Positions 1 through 8,095 of a stretch of DNA of 21,086 bases are shown here, one piece after another. Numbering within the stretch: the first letter of the stretch is position 1; every line of letters begins with the position of its first letter. The notes beneath the pieces are model-generated. The model was not told the origin of the DNA. It saw only the letters and a program-made list of their open reading frames with translations, and ran no database searches. Source of the stretch: a virus; the IMG/VR virus record IMGVR_UViG_3300012954_000115, positions 1 to 21,086 of that record; one strand, given 5' to 3'. Position numbers and translations under genes: made by a program.

Positions 1-413
1 AGTGAGTTACCTAAAGCACCACCACATCTTGCAATCCATTTTCCAACTGTACCTGCAGCCCCGCCAGATTTGTATGTATTGATGTAATCATCAGAGTGTT
101 TTAGTAATGTTGATGAGTGACCCGCCTGGTTAGCAGAAAACAAACCTGTGTTTGCGATTCTAACTACACTTAGGGAACTTCCATATTTCAAGAATGATTC
201 TGCTGAATAGAAGTCTTCAGCCCCAGCGTCAGTATTAGCCGGTTTATAAAACTCATCCACTAACTGTTGTCCGTCTGAAACTGTTTTTACTTCATCAACA
301 GGACCCCATTGAAATATGCCAGCAAATGCACCTCTTGTTGAGGAAACAGCTGGGACAACATTCGATAAGTCAATTTCTTTGACTTGAACGCCTGGTGAAA
401 CTTGAAATGCCAT
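1..413 (-). CDS. gp18: Tail sheath protein gp18, N-terminal part (3' end outside window)
   Basis: About 137 codons are visible, starting at ATG 413-411 and running off the left edge. I translated them by hand. The protein opens MAFQVSPGVQVKEIDLSNVV and continues with RGAFAGIFQWGPVDEV, an SFLKYGSSLSVVR segment and GGALGNS. These are the conserved N-terminal signatures of contractile tail sheath proteins of T4-like marine phages. The sheath polymerises around the tail tube and contracts to drive injection. The start is supported by an AGGAGA ribosome site about 6 bases upstream. A T4-late promoter lies at 463-470, giving a leader of roughly 43 nt. Its position directly after gp17 matches T4 gene order. 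Only the C-terminal part is missing, because of the window edge. Confidence 0.93.
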   Translation of the reverse strand, partial: MAFQVSPGVQVKEIDLSNVVPAVSSTRGAFAGIFQWGPVDEVKTVSDGQQLVDEFYKPANTDAGAEDFYSAESFLKYGSSLSVVRIANTGLFSANQAGHSSTLLKHSDDYINTYKSGGAAGTVGKWIARCGGALGNS

Positions 414-433
414 ACTTTTCTCCTGTTAATGTA

Positions 434-448
434 TTTTACATTGTAAAA
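434..448. repeat. Inverted repeat in gp18 leader
   Basis: TTTTACA and TGTAAAA flank a single central base, a perfect 7-bp inverted repeat between the late promoter and the gp18 ribosome site. It is entirely A/T-rich except for one C/G pair per arm. It may be a weak mRNA hairpin or a protein-binding site, or may be chance in AT-rich DNA. Confidence 0.35.
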
Positions 449-462
449 GTTGTTTACACTTT

Positions 463-470
463 TATTTATA
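463..470 (-). promoter_or_regulatory. T4-type late promoter for gp18
   Basis: On the minus strand this reads TATAAATA, the exact T4 late (gp55-dependent) -10 element. It lies in the 79-bp gap between the gp17 stop and the gp18 start. Initiation about 6 nt downstream would give a leader of about 43 nt that contains the AGGAGA ribosome site. An own promoter fits a highly expressed sheath gene. Confidence 0.75.
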
Positions 471-492
471 TATTTTATTCATCTAAGAACTA

Positions 493-2064
493 TTAACTAT
501 ACCATCTTGTGCCGTCTGCATCTATAAATGATTCGTCTTCTTGTTCTCCGAATACCCCCGCTGGTAATAAATCATCTTCTATCATCTTCTGTTGTTCTGC
601 ATAAAGCAGGTCTTTAACAGCGGTATCTGTAAGATTTGTAAAGAAATCTGTTGTCACAAACCATGAGAATAAAACACAATTCATAACCATATCATCATTA
701 TAACCTTTATCTGCCTCAAACGATGACCCTTTATTTACGAATGTCATCATCTCGGTTATAGTTGGTCTATCTACTACTTGTAATCTATTCTCTTCTATCA
801 ACTCTTTAAGTGTTGAACAACCGACCCTTTTAATCTTTCTTGACATTGTTACCCCAATATCTGTTGATTTGGTCATGCCTTGAACAAAGACATTTGGATA
901 TTCAATGTCATAATGTAATTGTAGTGCGACCATAGAACCCTCTGCATTATTCTCTATAATAACTAGGGCTTCATTATAGGGACTACAATACTTATTTATT
1001 AAATCCGGAAACAGCATGGGGCTTATCATGTTATCTCTATATGTGCAAACTTGTTTAAATGGTTTTGAAGTCACATCGAAGATACTAAAAGTAGAATAGT
1101 CAAACCCTCTTCCTTGTGATACATCTACTGTTGCAACATAGTTATGACCCTTTTTAGGTCTTTCGTATACACTGACTCCCTCTTTACGCCAGTTTGGGTC
1201 TATTGCTCTCATACCCAATAATGCATCAGAACTTATAAGTGTATTACCTGTTCCTAAGAAACTATTACCATACTCTTGTTCAAACTGTGCCTCTGATGTG
1301 TTTGCAATTGTTTGTTTCTTCCATTCTTCATCTCGACCTGGAACATCAAACCAACTAATCAGATAACTCTTATATTCTGAATTGCCATGAACTGCTGATT
1401 CATATATCTTATGAAACATATTACCCACACCATTTGCAGTAGATGTAATAATCACTTTGGAGTTTTTACCAGATGTGATTACAGGATATGTCGCAGTATA
1501 AAATGTTTCTGCATCTTCTACGAAAGCAAACTCATCGAGATACAGCATGTTGATTGACATACCACGAATCGATGATGACGATGTAGCAGCCGCAACAAGT
1601 TTACTATCATTACCAAATTCTATATTACCTTTATTCAGTATCTTTACGCCTGGTTGTAAGAAGAAAGGAACGGTTTCCAGCATGGTTACAATTCTTGATA
1701 CCATCTCTCTTGCGATTGCCCCTTTGTTCGCCAGAATCGCAACGGTGACTTCTGGAGTGAACAGTAGATACCATAGTAGATATGCACAAGAAGTTATTGA
1801 TTTACCTGACTGCCTTGCAGCCAAAACAACACTAAATCGATTATCATTGAAGTGTTCTATCAAACTCTCTTGATATCCACGCAACTTAAATGGCACTAAA
1901 CCTTCATCAAGAGATATTATTTGACAATAGTTCTCTATAAAATGGCAGGGGTCTTCGGAACATTTTTGATATTCTAATAGTTCCTCTTCGGTGTAAGATG
2001 TTTCTACACCTGCTCTTTTGATGAGGTTGTTACCTAGATAACCCTCGTTTTTCGCTTGAACCAT
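493..2064 (-). CDS. gp17: Terminase large subunit gp17 (packaging ATPase/nuclease)
   Basis: 523 aa, somewhat shorter than T4 gp17 (610 aa). The N-terminal ATPase half has a Walker A motif AARQSGKS (residues 82-89), a Walker B motif LYLDEF with catalytic D177/E178, and a coupling motif ITSTANG near 206-212. The C-terminal RNase H-fold nuclease shows the expected acidic residues: D314 in ATVDVSQG, E371 in VIIENN and D457/D458 in GYNDDM. The protein pumps DNA into the prohead through the portal and cuts concatemers to headful length. The gene begins 2 bases after the gp16 stop, so the two subunits are probably co-translated. All catalytic motifs are intact, and I see no intein or intron interrupting it. 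Confidence 0.97.
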   Translation of the reverse strand: MVQAKNEGYLGNNLIKRAGVETSYTEEELLEYQKCSEDPCHFIENYCQIISLDEGLVPFKLRGYQESLIEHFNDNRFSVVLAARQSGKSITSCAYLLWYLLFTPEVTVAILANKGAIAREMVSRIVTMLETVPFFLQPGVKILNKGNIEFGNDSKLVAAATSSSSIRGMSINMLYLDEFAFVEDAETFYTATYPVITSGKNSKVIITSTANGVGNMFHKIYESAVHGNSEYKSYLISWFDVPGRDEEWKKQTIANTSEAQFEQEYGNSFLGTGNTLISSDALLGMRAIDPNWRKEGVSVYERPKKGHNYVATVDVSQGRGFDYSTFSIFDVTSKPFKQVCTYRDNMISPMLFPDLINKYCSPYNEALVIIENNAEGSMVALQLHYDIEYPNVFVQGMTKSTDIGVTMSRKIKRVGCSTLKELIEENRLQVVDRPTITEMMTFVNKGSSFEADKGYNDDMVMNCVLFSWFVTTDFFTNLTDTAVKDLLYAEQQKMIEDDLLPAGVFGEQEDESFIDADGTRWYS

Positions 2065-2066
2065 AT

Positions 2067-2465
2067 TTACTCTTTAACAGTTTTCTTTTTCAAAAACTTC
2101 TGCAATTCAGAAGTTGAACCCACATATAAATGATTGTGTTGAGTTCCAACTTTCTGTTCTTCGCCTTCTAATTTCTTTAATTTACTTTGTAAGTCTATGA
2201 GTTTTTCTGCTGTTTCGCCCACTGTTTTGATAAGTTGACCTGCAACTTCATAGGCTCTTGGATGTTCTGTTTCTTTAGATAGTTCTAAGATACCATCGAT
2301 TGCATCTTGTCCTCTTTCTACAAGATTGTATAGATTCTCTCTAGCATACTTGTAGTCTGTTTCGACATTCTCTTTTCTATCTGGAAGTTTTACTACTGCC
2401 GTTTCTTGTTTGATATCGGATTCGATATCCAATATGGCATCCAGTTTTGTATCTATTTCACTCAT
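2067..2465 (-). CDS. gp16: Terminase small subunit gp16
   Basis: 132 aa, predicted mostly helical. The central block around residues 37-80 (DYKYARENLYNLVERGQDAI, then ELSKETEHPRAYEVAGQLIK) matches the conserved core of T4-like gp16: paired helices with the HPRA-EV segment. Residues 80-103 are a heptad-like coiled coil rich in Lys and Leu. The small terminase forms a ring that recognises or synapses DNA and regulates gp17. Its position directly before gp17 and after gp15 is the T4 arrangement. The start overlaps no gene, and a weak GGAT ribosome site precedes it. The basic C-terminus (FLKKKTVKE) could contact DNA or gp17. Confidence 0.88.
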   Translation of the reverse strand: MSEIDTKLDAILDIESDIKQETAVVKLPDRKENVETDYKYARENLYNLVERGQDAIDGILELSKETEHPRAYEVAGQLIKTVGETAEKLIDLQSKLKKLEGEEQKVGTQHNHLYVGSTSELQKFLKKKTVKE

Positions 2466-2471
2466 AATATA

Positions 2472-3836
2472 TTATCCAGTAATATTTATAATGCCACCCA
2501 TACCACTATGATTCTTACAATAGTAGTATAGATTTGATGGCGCATCAGCGGCAATTGCGATTTCAGTCCATGCATTTGCTTGACCTGGTGTACCATTATA
2601 TGATACTCCTGTTGTGTATTCAGTTCCACTTGCGTGAGTTCCATTTGAAGTTGTAGAGATTCTAATTGGATGTGATGTGTTAGATGAATCTTCTTGCATG
2701 AATCTGTATGTCACACCTCTGACAAAATTAAATGTGTATTGTTCTGTGCCACCATAATTAAATCTATTTCCAGAACCAGAATTAGAAACTCTGATAGCAT
2801 AGTCTGTTGTATTGCCTTCACTGTATTGGTCGATGACACCATCATCAAAGAATGTGGCATCTTCTGCAACTACGAATGAATCACTTGGGTCTACTGAACC
2901 AACGAACTTCAATGTAGTATTTGCGTTGATAGTAATGTTTGAACCTAATACCATTGATAGTTTATTAGATGCAATAGATGATATTGTTGGTTCAGATGAA
3001 TTGCCTGTTCCAAAAACTTTATCACCTACACTAATCTTACTATTGATTGCAGTTGCGAATGTCACTGTAGATGAATCTGATACTGCATTTGCCACTTCAG
3101 CGAAAGCAGGTTCGTAAAACTTAACTTCTTTTACCAAACCTGATTGACTTATTTGTGTAGTTGTGAATTGATTGTTACCATCACCAATAAAGGTTCTTTC
3201 TTGAACGGCTTTAATGATATTACCTGTGTAGACAGGTCCAAAGAAGTATGTCTTCATTGTAAAGTCTAAAGTGTATTCTATAACTCTTCTATCTTCAAAT
3301 GAACCTTCGTAATCATCACTGAATGATACACTGTTTAATACAATTGGAACATCTCTGTTGTCTGGCATGTTATCAACCATTTTCATTGTGACTGTATACT
3401 CTGGTTGAAAGTATGGTAATATCTGTTCAACTATCTGCAATGCATCGTTCATATTCTTTGTTAGAATAGACAATGTAAAATTCAAATTGTAAGGTGCAGG
3501 TGCGTATTGAAAACCTCTCTTGCCATCTGATTCAGCAGTATTCTTTATTGACTTGATTAATTTGTTTTGTTGTCTTGCGACATCATATTCAAAACCTGTA
3601 AGTTCAAATGCCATACGAGGCAATGATATCGCACTTCTATTACCATCTGATAGATTTGGTTCTTCTGCAAGTCTATCTAAAAACTTTTGTTTTGGTCCAT
3701 AAGATATAGGAACAATAGGCGATGTTAAAACAGTGCCATCTGATTTGACTTTCTTGAATTGAATATTATTGAACATGGTACCAAAAACTGATACACATCT
3801 CTTAATTGTTTCATTGTAAAAATAAGTTCCAAACAT
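2472..3836 (-). CDS. gp15: Tail sheath stabiliser/completion protein gp15 with C-terminal cupredoxin-like domain
   Basis: 454 aa, against about 272 aa in T4. Residues 1-205 are typical gp15: the start MFGTYFYNETIKRCVSVFGT, a KQKFLDRL motif, and a run about residues 100-200 ending DFTMKTYFFGPV. gp15 caps the tail tube and sheath and joins them to the neck. Residues about 205-335 are a beta-rich linker. Residues about 340-454 resemble a cupredoxin fold: a strand with SHPIRIS (H389), then YYYCKNHSGMGG near the end, giving C440-x2-H443-x2-M446. That is the ligand set of a type 1 copper site. Start and stop overlap gp14 by one base (TAATG), which indicates translational coupling. The gp15 identity is secure; the copper-binding claim is inference from ligand spacing. 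Confidence 0.93.
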   Translation of the reverse strand: MFGTYFYNETIKRCVSVFGTMFNNIQFKKVKSDGTVLTSPIVPISYGPKQKFLDRLAEEPNLSDGNRSAISLPRMAFELTGFEYDVARQQNKLIKSIKNTAESDGKRGFQYAPAPYNLNFTLSILTKNMNDALQIVEQILPYFQPEYTVTMKMVDNMPDNRDVPIVLNSVSFSDDYEGSFEDRRVIEYTLDFTMKTYFFGPVYTGNIIKAVQERTFIGDGNNQFTTTQISQSGLVKEVKFYEPAFAEVANAVSDSSTVTFATAINSKISVGDKVFGTGNSSEPTISSIASNKLSMVLGSNITINANTTLKFVGSVDPSDSFVVAEDATFFDDGVIDQYSEGNTTDYAIRVSNSGSGNRFNYGGTEQYTFNFVRGVTYRFMQEDSSNTSHPIRISTTSNGTHASGTEYTTGVSYNGTPGQANAWTEIAIAADAPSNLYYYCKNHSGMGGIINITG

Positions 3837-4690
3837 TATGGTTCACCAAATGGGTTAGTTTCTGATAAGTCTAAGTAGTTGCCGTCTTGTTGTTCAAATG
3901 CCAAGTTCTGAGCAGATGCATCGTTATCAAACTTCATTCTATCATCGATAGATGCAATAGTGAATGTTGCACCTGATGTTGCACCAACTAATACATCACC
4001 AACTGCGAGAGTTGTAGTGATATCTTTTGCAAGTAGTTTATCTGTTGGGTCACTCCAAGATACAACTTCTGCGACAACTGTTCCACTCTTCGTTAGATTC
4101 TCGTTTGCAAGATAATCTGTATTGTTTCCATTGTTCATGGTCATATGCAATGCGTATGCCTGTTTGTCTTCTATCAAGTCTATATCTGCCATGCCTGTAT
4201 CGAAATCTTCTTGACTGTATTCGAACAGTTCACATCTCATTTTAAATACGAATAGTTTACCAACTTGATAGAAAGGGTCTTCATGTTCTACGAACTTGAT
4301 TTCGAACATTGAACCTGATAATGGGAAATGAATTAAATCTCCCTCGTTAGGTCTAAATGATGTTGCAAGGTTTGAATCTAATGATATGAATCTTTCCCAA
4401 CTTCTAAGAGATATAATAAATGTTGCTTGGTCTCTAACTTGAATACCAAACTTAGACATTAAATCGCCTTCACCTTCGAAACCATCGGTGTTCTCGATAT
4501 ACATCTCTACTGAATACGCATCACCAAACTTAGATTGAACATCTTCGTTGAGTATAGTATCTTCTTCTACTATCTCTCTAGGTAGATAAAAACATTCGTG
4601 TCCGTAAATCCTTAAAGACTCAACTACTAAATCTTCGTATAGTTGTTGTTCTGTTTGGACTGCGTGGTTGAAAAAAACATTTGTTGGCAT
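3836..4690 (-). CDS. gp14: Neck protein gp14
   Basis: 284 aa, close to T4 gp14 (256 aa). The N-terminus has MPTNVFFNHAVQTEQQLYED, then LRIYGHECFYLPREIV and FGDAYSVEMYIENTDGFEGE, followed by RDQATFIISLRSWERF. These are the conserved landmarks of gp14-type neck proteins. With gp13 it forms the collar that closes the filled head and receives the tail. The C-terminal stretch about residues 200-270 (LAVGDVLVGATSGATFTI) is a small beta-rich insertion resembling one in gp15. The gene lies 4 bases after gp13, with TAGGAT as ribosome site, and overlaps gp15 by one base. Confidence 0.92.
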   Translation of the reverse strand: MPTNVFFNHAVQTEQQLYEDLVVESLRIYGHECFYLPREIVEEDTILNEDVQSKFGDAYSVEMYIENTDGFEGEGDLMSKFGIQVRDQATFIISLRSWERFISLDSNLATSFRPNEGDLIHFPLSGSMFEIKFVEHEDPFYQVGKLFVFKMRCELFEYSQEDFDTGMADIDLIEDKQAYALHMTMNNGNNTDYLANENLTKSGTVVAEVVSWSDPTDKLLAKDITTTLAVGDVLVGATSGATFTIASIDDRMKFDNDASAQNLAFEQQDGNYLDLSETNPFGEP

Positions 4691-4694
4691 ATCA

Positions 4695-5510
4695 TTATCC
4701 TATCATGTCCATAGGTAACATGTCATGATTAAGTCTTGCTTCCTCTTCGAGTCTTTGTATTTCTTCTTGAGCCTCTTGTTTTATCTGCTGACCATCTAGT
4801 GTCACACCACCTGGTAATGCGATACCTTGGAACTTAGATAAGTTTTCACCCCACTGATATTTTACTTTAGCGGTTGCATATTTCTTTAACCACATATCAT
4901 TGTAGATATCTGTAAAGTCATTGGGGTCTAATTTTCTATAACATTCTATAATTAAAAATTCGTTTGCATTAATCGAATCTGCATCCATATCAATATACAA
5001 TCTATTCTGATGTTGATTATATCTGATTGGTTGTCGACCAACTAAAATGTTATCTAATAATCTGATATGTTGTTGCACTTGTTCGTAATACAATACATTA
5101 GTTGCAGTTAAATCGTATAAGTCATTAAGTCTTAACTGATATCTTAGGTCAAACATATTCAGATTATGTTTATCATTAAAAGGAAATATGTTCATGACAG
5201 CCATAACAAAGTCTGGTAAGACTATGTAATTCTGTTGTTGTTTAAACTGTTCATCTGTATACGCATGAGTTCCAGCAGAACTTTCTGTAAAACTTTCGTC
5301 TGTTTTTAGATTCGTAATTTTTGAGTCGGTCATTTGATGTTTTAGATACATCTTAATAGAACCATCATAATGATATTGATGAAAATACTGCAATGCCTCA
5401 TCTATTCTATCATCCATCTGGTCATCATCGACATTGATTTCTAGAACAGGTGCACCAAGAGCCCTTTTGATATACTCTTTGAATGTTGCTTTTGAATTTG
5501 GGGTTGCCAT
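4695..5510 (-). CDS. gp13: Neck protein gp13
   Basis: 271 aa (T4 gp13 is 309 aa). The conserved opening is SKATFKEYIKRALGAPVLEI followed by NVDDDQMDDRIDEALQYFHQ. Further on are MFDLRYQLRLNDLYDL, an RPIRYN-type strand and FLIIECYRKLDPNDF with a WLKKYATAKVKYQWG segment. This is the head-completion or connector protein that binds the portal and recruits gp14. The start at 5510 has AGGA 11 bases upstream and a late-type promoter at 5533-5540, giving a leader of about 17 nt. The gene opens the gp13-14-15-16-17 cluster, whose members are separated by 0 to 6 bases. Confidence 0.94.
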   Translation of the reverse strand: MATPNSKATFKEYIKRALGAPVLEINVDDDQMDDRIDEALQYFHQYHYDGSIKMYLKHQMTDSKITNLKTDESFTESSAGTHAYTDEQFKQQQNYIVLPDFVMAVMNIFPFNDKHNLNMFDLRYQLRLNDLYDLTATNVLYYEQVQQHIRLLDNILVGRQPIRYNQHQNRLYIDMDADSINANEFLIIECYRKLDPNDFTDIYNDMWLKKYATAKVKYQWGENLSKFQGIALPGGVTLDGQQIKQEAQEEIQRLEEEARLNHDMLPMDMIG

Positions 5511-5532
5511 AGTAATAAATCCTGTTTATTAC

Positions 5533-5540
5533 TATTTATG
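5533..5540 (-). promoter_or_regulatory. Late-type promoter for the gp13 cluster
   Basis: CATAAATA on the minus strand, one base off the T4 late consensus, in the 36-bp gap before gp13. Predicted initiation near 5527 leaves a 17-nt leader with an AGGA ribosome site. It could drive the packaging and neck genes down to gp17. Confidence 0.6.
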
Positions 5541-5546
5541 CAATTT

Positions 5547-5807
5547 CTAATCTTGGAAGTAAGTTTTGGTTTGAAGTCTATCTATTTTCTCATCAATTCT
5601 CTCTATAGAATCAATGATACGCTGAAAAGTTTGTTCCATTTGTTCTCTGGTAACATAGTCTTTTGCGATTTCTTCTCTTGTTTTATTGATGAGAATATCC
5701 ATTCTCTTTTGTTCTGCAAAGATGCCACGAATCATCCAACCAACAGGCACAACTACTACAGTGAGTATTACATTCCAGAGTAAGTGTGGGTCGATGACTA
5801 TATCCAT
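5547..5807 (-). CDS. Small membrane-anchored coiled-coil protein, unknown function
   Basis: 86 aa. Residues about 8-25 (LLWNVILTVVVVPVGWMI) form one hydrophobic segment preceded by acidic residues. The rest is a charged helix, roughly residues 40-80, with heptad-like spacing (FQRIIDSIERIDEKIDRL). This suggests an N-terminal membrane anchor with a cytoplasmic or periplasmic coiled coil. Its position between the oxygenases and gp13 gives no clear role; spanin-like, holin-associated or virion-associated roles are all possible and none is shown. No ribosome site precedes the ATG. Instead CATAAATA ends 6 bases before it, so the late transcript may begin at or next to the start codon. Confidence 0.75.
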   Translation of the reverse strand: MDIVIDPHLLWNVILTVVVVPVGWMIRGIFAEQKRMDILINKTREEIAKDYVTREQMEQTFQRIIDSIERIDEKIDRLQTKTYFQD

Positions 5808-5813
5808 ATAATC

Positions 5814-5821
5814 TATTTATG
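5814..5821 (-). promoter_or_regulatory. Late-type promoter abutting the 86-aa gene start
   Basis: CATAAATA on the minus strand. It overlaps the stop codon (5817-5819) of the upstream oxygenase gene. Initiation about 6 nt downstream falls at about 5808, next to the ATG at 5807, which predicts an mRNA with almost no leader. Confidence 0.5.
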
Positions 5822-6524
5822 AAATAACTTTGCCGGACTCGTCTGTTTCGTAGAGAAAATCTACATTCTCTTCGATTAATTGTTGTTCTGGTTTTATTCT
5901 TAAACCACTATGGGTGTCATTGACTTCGCAATTGAAAGATATACTGTATCTTTCTTTGTCTGTTTTATTTGGTTCTACCATATGCATCAAACCACTAGGG
6001 AAAACATACAAGTCTCCTGTTCTAGGATAATGAACAATCGACTCTCTCATTCTAGGCACTGAAGGCATATTACCAACTACTTTAGGATGAGTGTCTATAA
6101 ATCTAATTCCACCTTCATCTCCGTCAGCACGAATATACATTACACCAGAATAATAACAACCGTTATGTAAATGTGGTGCGTTCCAACCATGTTTGTAGTT
6201 TACATTTGCCCATGAGTTATGCATTATACATTCAGAAGTTCCTGGTTCTGCACCCATGTAATGCATAAGTTCACGACCAACAACTCTTTTAATTTCTCTC
6301 ATTGCTTTAGTAAATATAGGACTTGTATCAATACCATCATTTGATTGCCAACCATTACCTGCATTTGAGCGTTTTCTTCCTTGTGGGTCTCTCATTCTCA
6401 TTGCATCGATTTCATTTCTAAGCATATCAAAATATTCAGGAGTCATTCCTGGTGCAAAATCTTCTTCTTTGTGTAAATAAGATTTCTCAACTGTTACCGT
6501 TGGAAATAATAATCTAATCGCCAT
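5817..6524 (-). CDS. 2OG-Fe(II) oxygenase (TIGR02466/2OG-FeII_Oxy_5-like)
   Basis: 235 aa. The core reads NAPHLHNGCYYSGVMYI (H118 and H120), then RFIDTHP, GDLYVFPSGLMHMVEP (H181) and ERYSISFN (R192). This follows the family pattern of a double-stranded beta-helix with metal ligands H-x-[HD]...H and an Arg that binds 2-oxoglutarate. Here the second ligand position is His rather than the usual Asp, as seen in this subfamily. Such enzymes hydroxylate proteins or small molecules using Fe(II), O2 and 2-oxoglutarate; the substrate is unknown. The gene overlaps the upstream DUF6065-like gene by 11 bases and has a GGGGAG ribosome site, so it is translationally coupled to it. Confidence 0.9.
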   Translation of the reverse strand: MAIRLLFPTVTVEKSYLHKEEDFAPGMTPEYFDMLRNEIDAMRMRDPQGRKRSNAGNGWQSNDGIDTSPIFTKAMREIKRVVGRELMHYMGAEPGTSECIMHNSWANVNYKHGWNAPHLHNGCYYSGVMYIRADGDEGGIRFIDTHPKVVGNMPSVPRMRESIVHYPRTGDLYVFPSGLMHMVEPNKTDKERYSISFNCEVNDTHSGLRIKPEQQLIEENVDFLYETDESGKVIS

Positions 6525-7389
6525 CGTGATTTAACTCCCCATGCATTGGACATTCTGGTGGTGGTTCTCCTTCTGAATAGAACTGACCCTTTTCTTTCCA
6601 ATATCCTTCGTTTCTATAAGGACCTAAAGACATTGGTTTATCTTTTTGTTTCTTTGCACCCGATATTGCAACATCATACTTAGTTCTGCCTTGTTCATCC
6701 ATTGTCATCATATCATGATTAGATGTATGCATACTTCTGTTTTCATGCCATATCTTGTTGTCTTTTAATTGATATGTTGCAACCCACTCTTCTCTTTTGA
6801 ATGGTATGATTTGACAAAGTGGTGTTCCTTTTGGTATAGTAAATGAGTGATTTACTTTAGGATAGAATATAATTTGTGAATTGTCTTGGTTGACATTGAA
6901 CTCATCTGTATCTATAATACCTTGCCAACATGCAAAGTATTTGTTTTGAAATAAAAATGGGTCCATATAATATGTTGAATAACCTTTTGGTGTTTGTATG
7001 TTCCAAGGATTTCTCATTTTAAATGCATCTTTAACTTGACCAAACTCACCGTCTTCTATGTAATCAAAAGCATTATCGAATTGGTCACTTGGATGTGTTG
7101 GTGATGAATAACCTTTACCACTTGGGTCTTTTGTTGCAAACTTAGTTGAAGTTAAATCTCTTTCAGAACCACACAATATTTCCATATCTCTGTTTGCAAG
7201 TAGATACCAACCTGATTTTGTCCAATCATGCATTGCTGGGCAAGCACGAATAGTTTGTATTCTTCTGCCTCTTATAGATTGAAATATCTTCATCTTTTTC
7301 CACCAACTCGGCATAACTGACTTTGCTAAGACAGGTTTGAAATTACGAAGTGTTTCTTCGTTAAAAGTTGTAAAGTCTATCGTTGGCAT
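6514..7389 (-). CDS. DUF6065-like protein, unknown function
   Basis: 291 aa. Landmarks are VMPSWWKKM near the start, TIRACPAMHDWTKSGWYLLA (residues 46-65), a KYFACWQGIIDTDEF block (about 150-164) and HSFTIPKGTPLCQIIPFKRE (about 181-200). These resemble the DUF6065 family as I remember it; no function is established. The C-terminus has PPPECPMHG, and its Cys and His, together with C50 and H54, could bind metal, though this is unproven. The gene overlaps both flanking oxygenase genes (29 bases upstream, 11 bases downstream). The three are therefore translated together and probably act in one pathway, perhaps as substrate-binding partner or third enzyme. Confidence 0.72.
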   Translation of the reverse strand: MPTIDFTTFNEETLRNFKPVLAKSVMPSWWKKMKIFQSIRGRRIQTIRACPAMHDWTKSGWYLLANRDMEILCGSERDLTSTKFATKDPSGKGYSSPTHPSDQFDNAFDYIEDGEFGQVKDAFKMRNPWNIQTPKGYSTYYMDPFLFQNKYFACWQGIIDTDEFNVNQDNSQIIFYPKVNHSFTIPKGTPLCQIIPFKREEWVATYQLKDNKIWHENRSMHTSNHDMMTMDEQGRTKYDVAISGAKKQKDKPMSLGPYRNEGYWKEKGQFYSEGEPPPECPMHGELNHDGD

Positions 7390-8092
7390 TAAAAAATTCT
7401 TCGTTATCTACTAGTTCTATTTCGTCACCCCTTAAAACTATAGAACATCTATCGGCATATCTTGCCCTTTCATTTGGTGCATCTGCACCATGAGGTATTC
7501 TTCCATCAAACATAACAAGACGATTCGGAACAAACTCTATACTTCCGATTTGATGATTCTTAATATGTTCATCTCTTCCTATAAGACCATTTTGCATTTC
7601 ATCATACAATCTTAAATCGCCACCCCATGCAGGATTCCAGAATGTATTATAGTAATACAAAAATGATAAATTCCATTCGTCATGTGGAGCACAATCAGCA
7701 TGAGTTGTTCCATGTTGACCCATTGTTTGAGAGTTCATACCCATATACTGAAATCTTTTCCATTTGAATCCAAAGTCTTTTTGAATTCTTCTATTAAAAT
7801 ACTTACCAGGTATTACAGTAAAGTTATCCATCTCATTTCCTGATATCAAACTTCCGTCTTTTCTTTGACCACTGAAATAAGCTGCACCCCAAAAGTCATG
7901 ATGAGGTAAACCTGTTTTACTTGCTCCTCTAACTCTATTTGTTTTAGACCAGATACTAGCATTTCTTATACTCTGTTCTAACCAATGATGTAAAGAAGTT
8001 TCTAAGTAATTGTCTATCACATAGACTTTATTACCTAATGGAAAGTCTTTAATTGCGAATGGAGTTTCAGTATAAACTACATCAAGTGACAT
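7361..8092 (-). CDS. 2OG-Fe(II) oxygenase, prolyl 4-hydroxylase-like
   Basis: 243 aa. The motif order is HGTTHADCAPHDEWNLSFLY with H131-x-D133, WGGDLRLYD, then VMFDGRIPHGADAP with H201, and RYADRCSIVL with R215 as the likely 2-oxoglutarate ligand. This is the complete facial triad of the P4H-type 2OG-Fe(II) family. Many marine T4-like phages carry such genes beside tail-fibre genes; substrates are mostly unknown. The preceding 185-codon gene ends 3 bases before this start. The 3' end overlaps the DUF6065-like gene by 29 bases. Protein prolyl hydroxylation is one possible activity, attractive here because proline-rich repeat proteins are encoded just upstream. Confidence 0.9.
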   Translation of the reverse strand: MSLDVVYTETPFAIKDFPLGNKVYVIDNYLETSLHHWLEQSIRNASIWSKTNRVRGASKTGLPHHDFWGAAYFSGQRKDGSLISGNEMDNFTVIPGKYFNRRIQKDFGFKWKRFQYMGMNSQTMGQHGTTHADCAPHDEWNLSFLYYYNTFWNPAWGGDLRLYDEMQNGLIGRDEHIKNHQIGSIEFVPNRLVMFDGRIPHGADAPNERARYADRCSIVLRGDEIELVDNEEFFNANDRLYNF

Positions 8093-8095
8093 AGT

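Noticed and set aside
1547-1873. A 108-codon plus-strand frame opposite gp17
   Set aside because: It lies antisense to the conserved terminase ATPase region and has no independent support.
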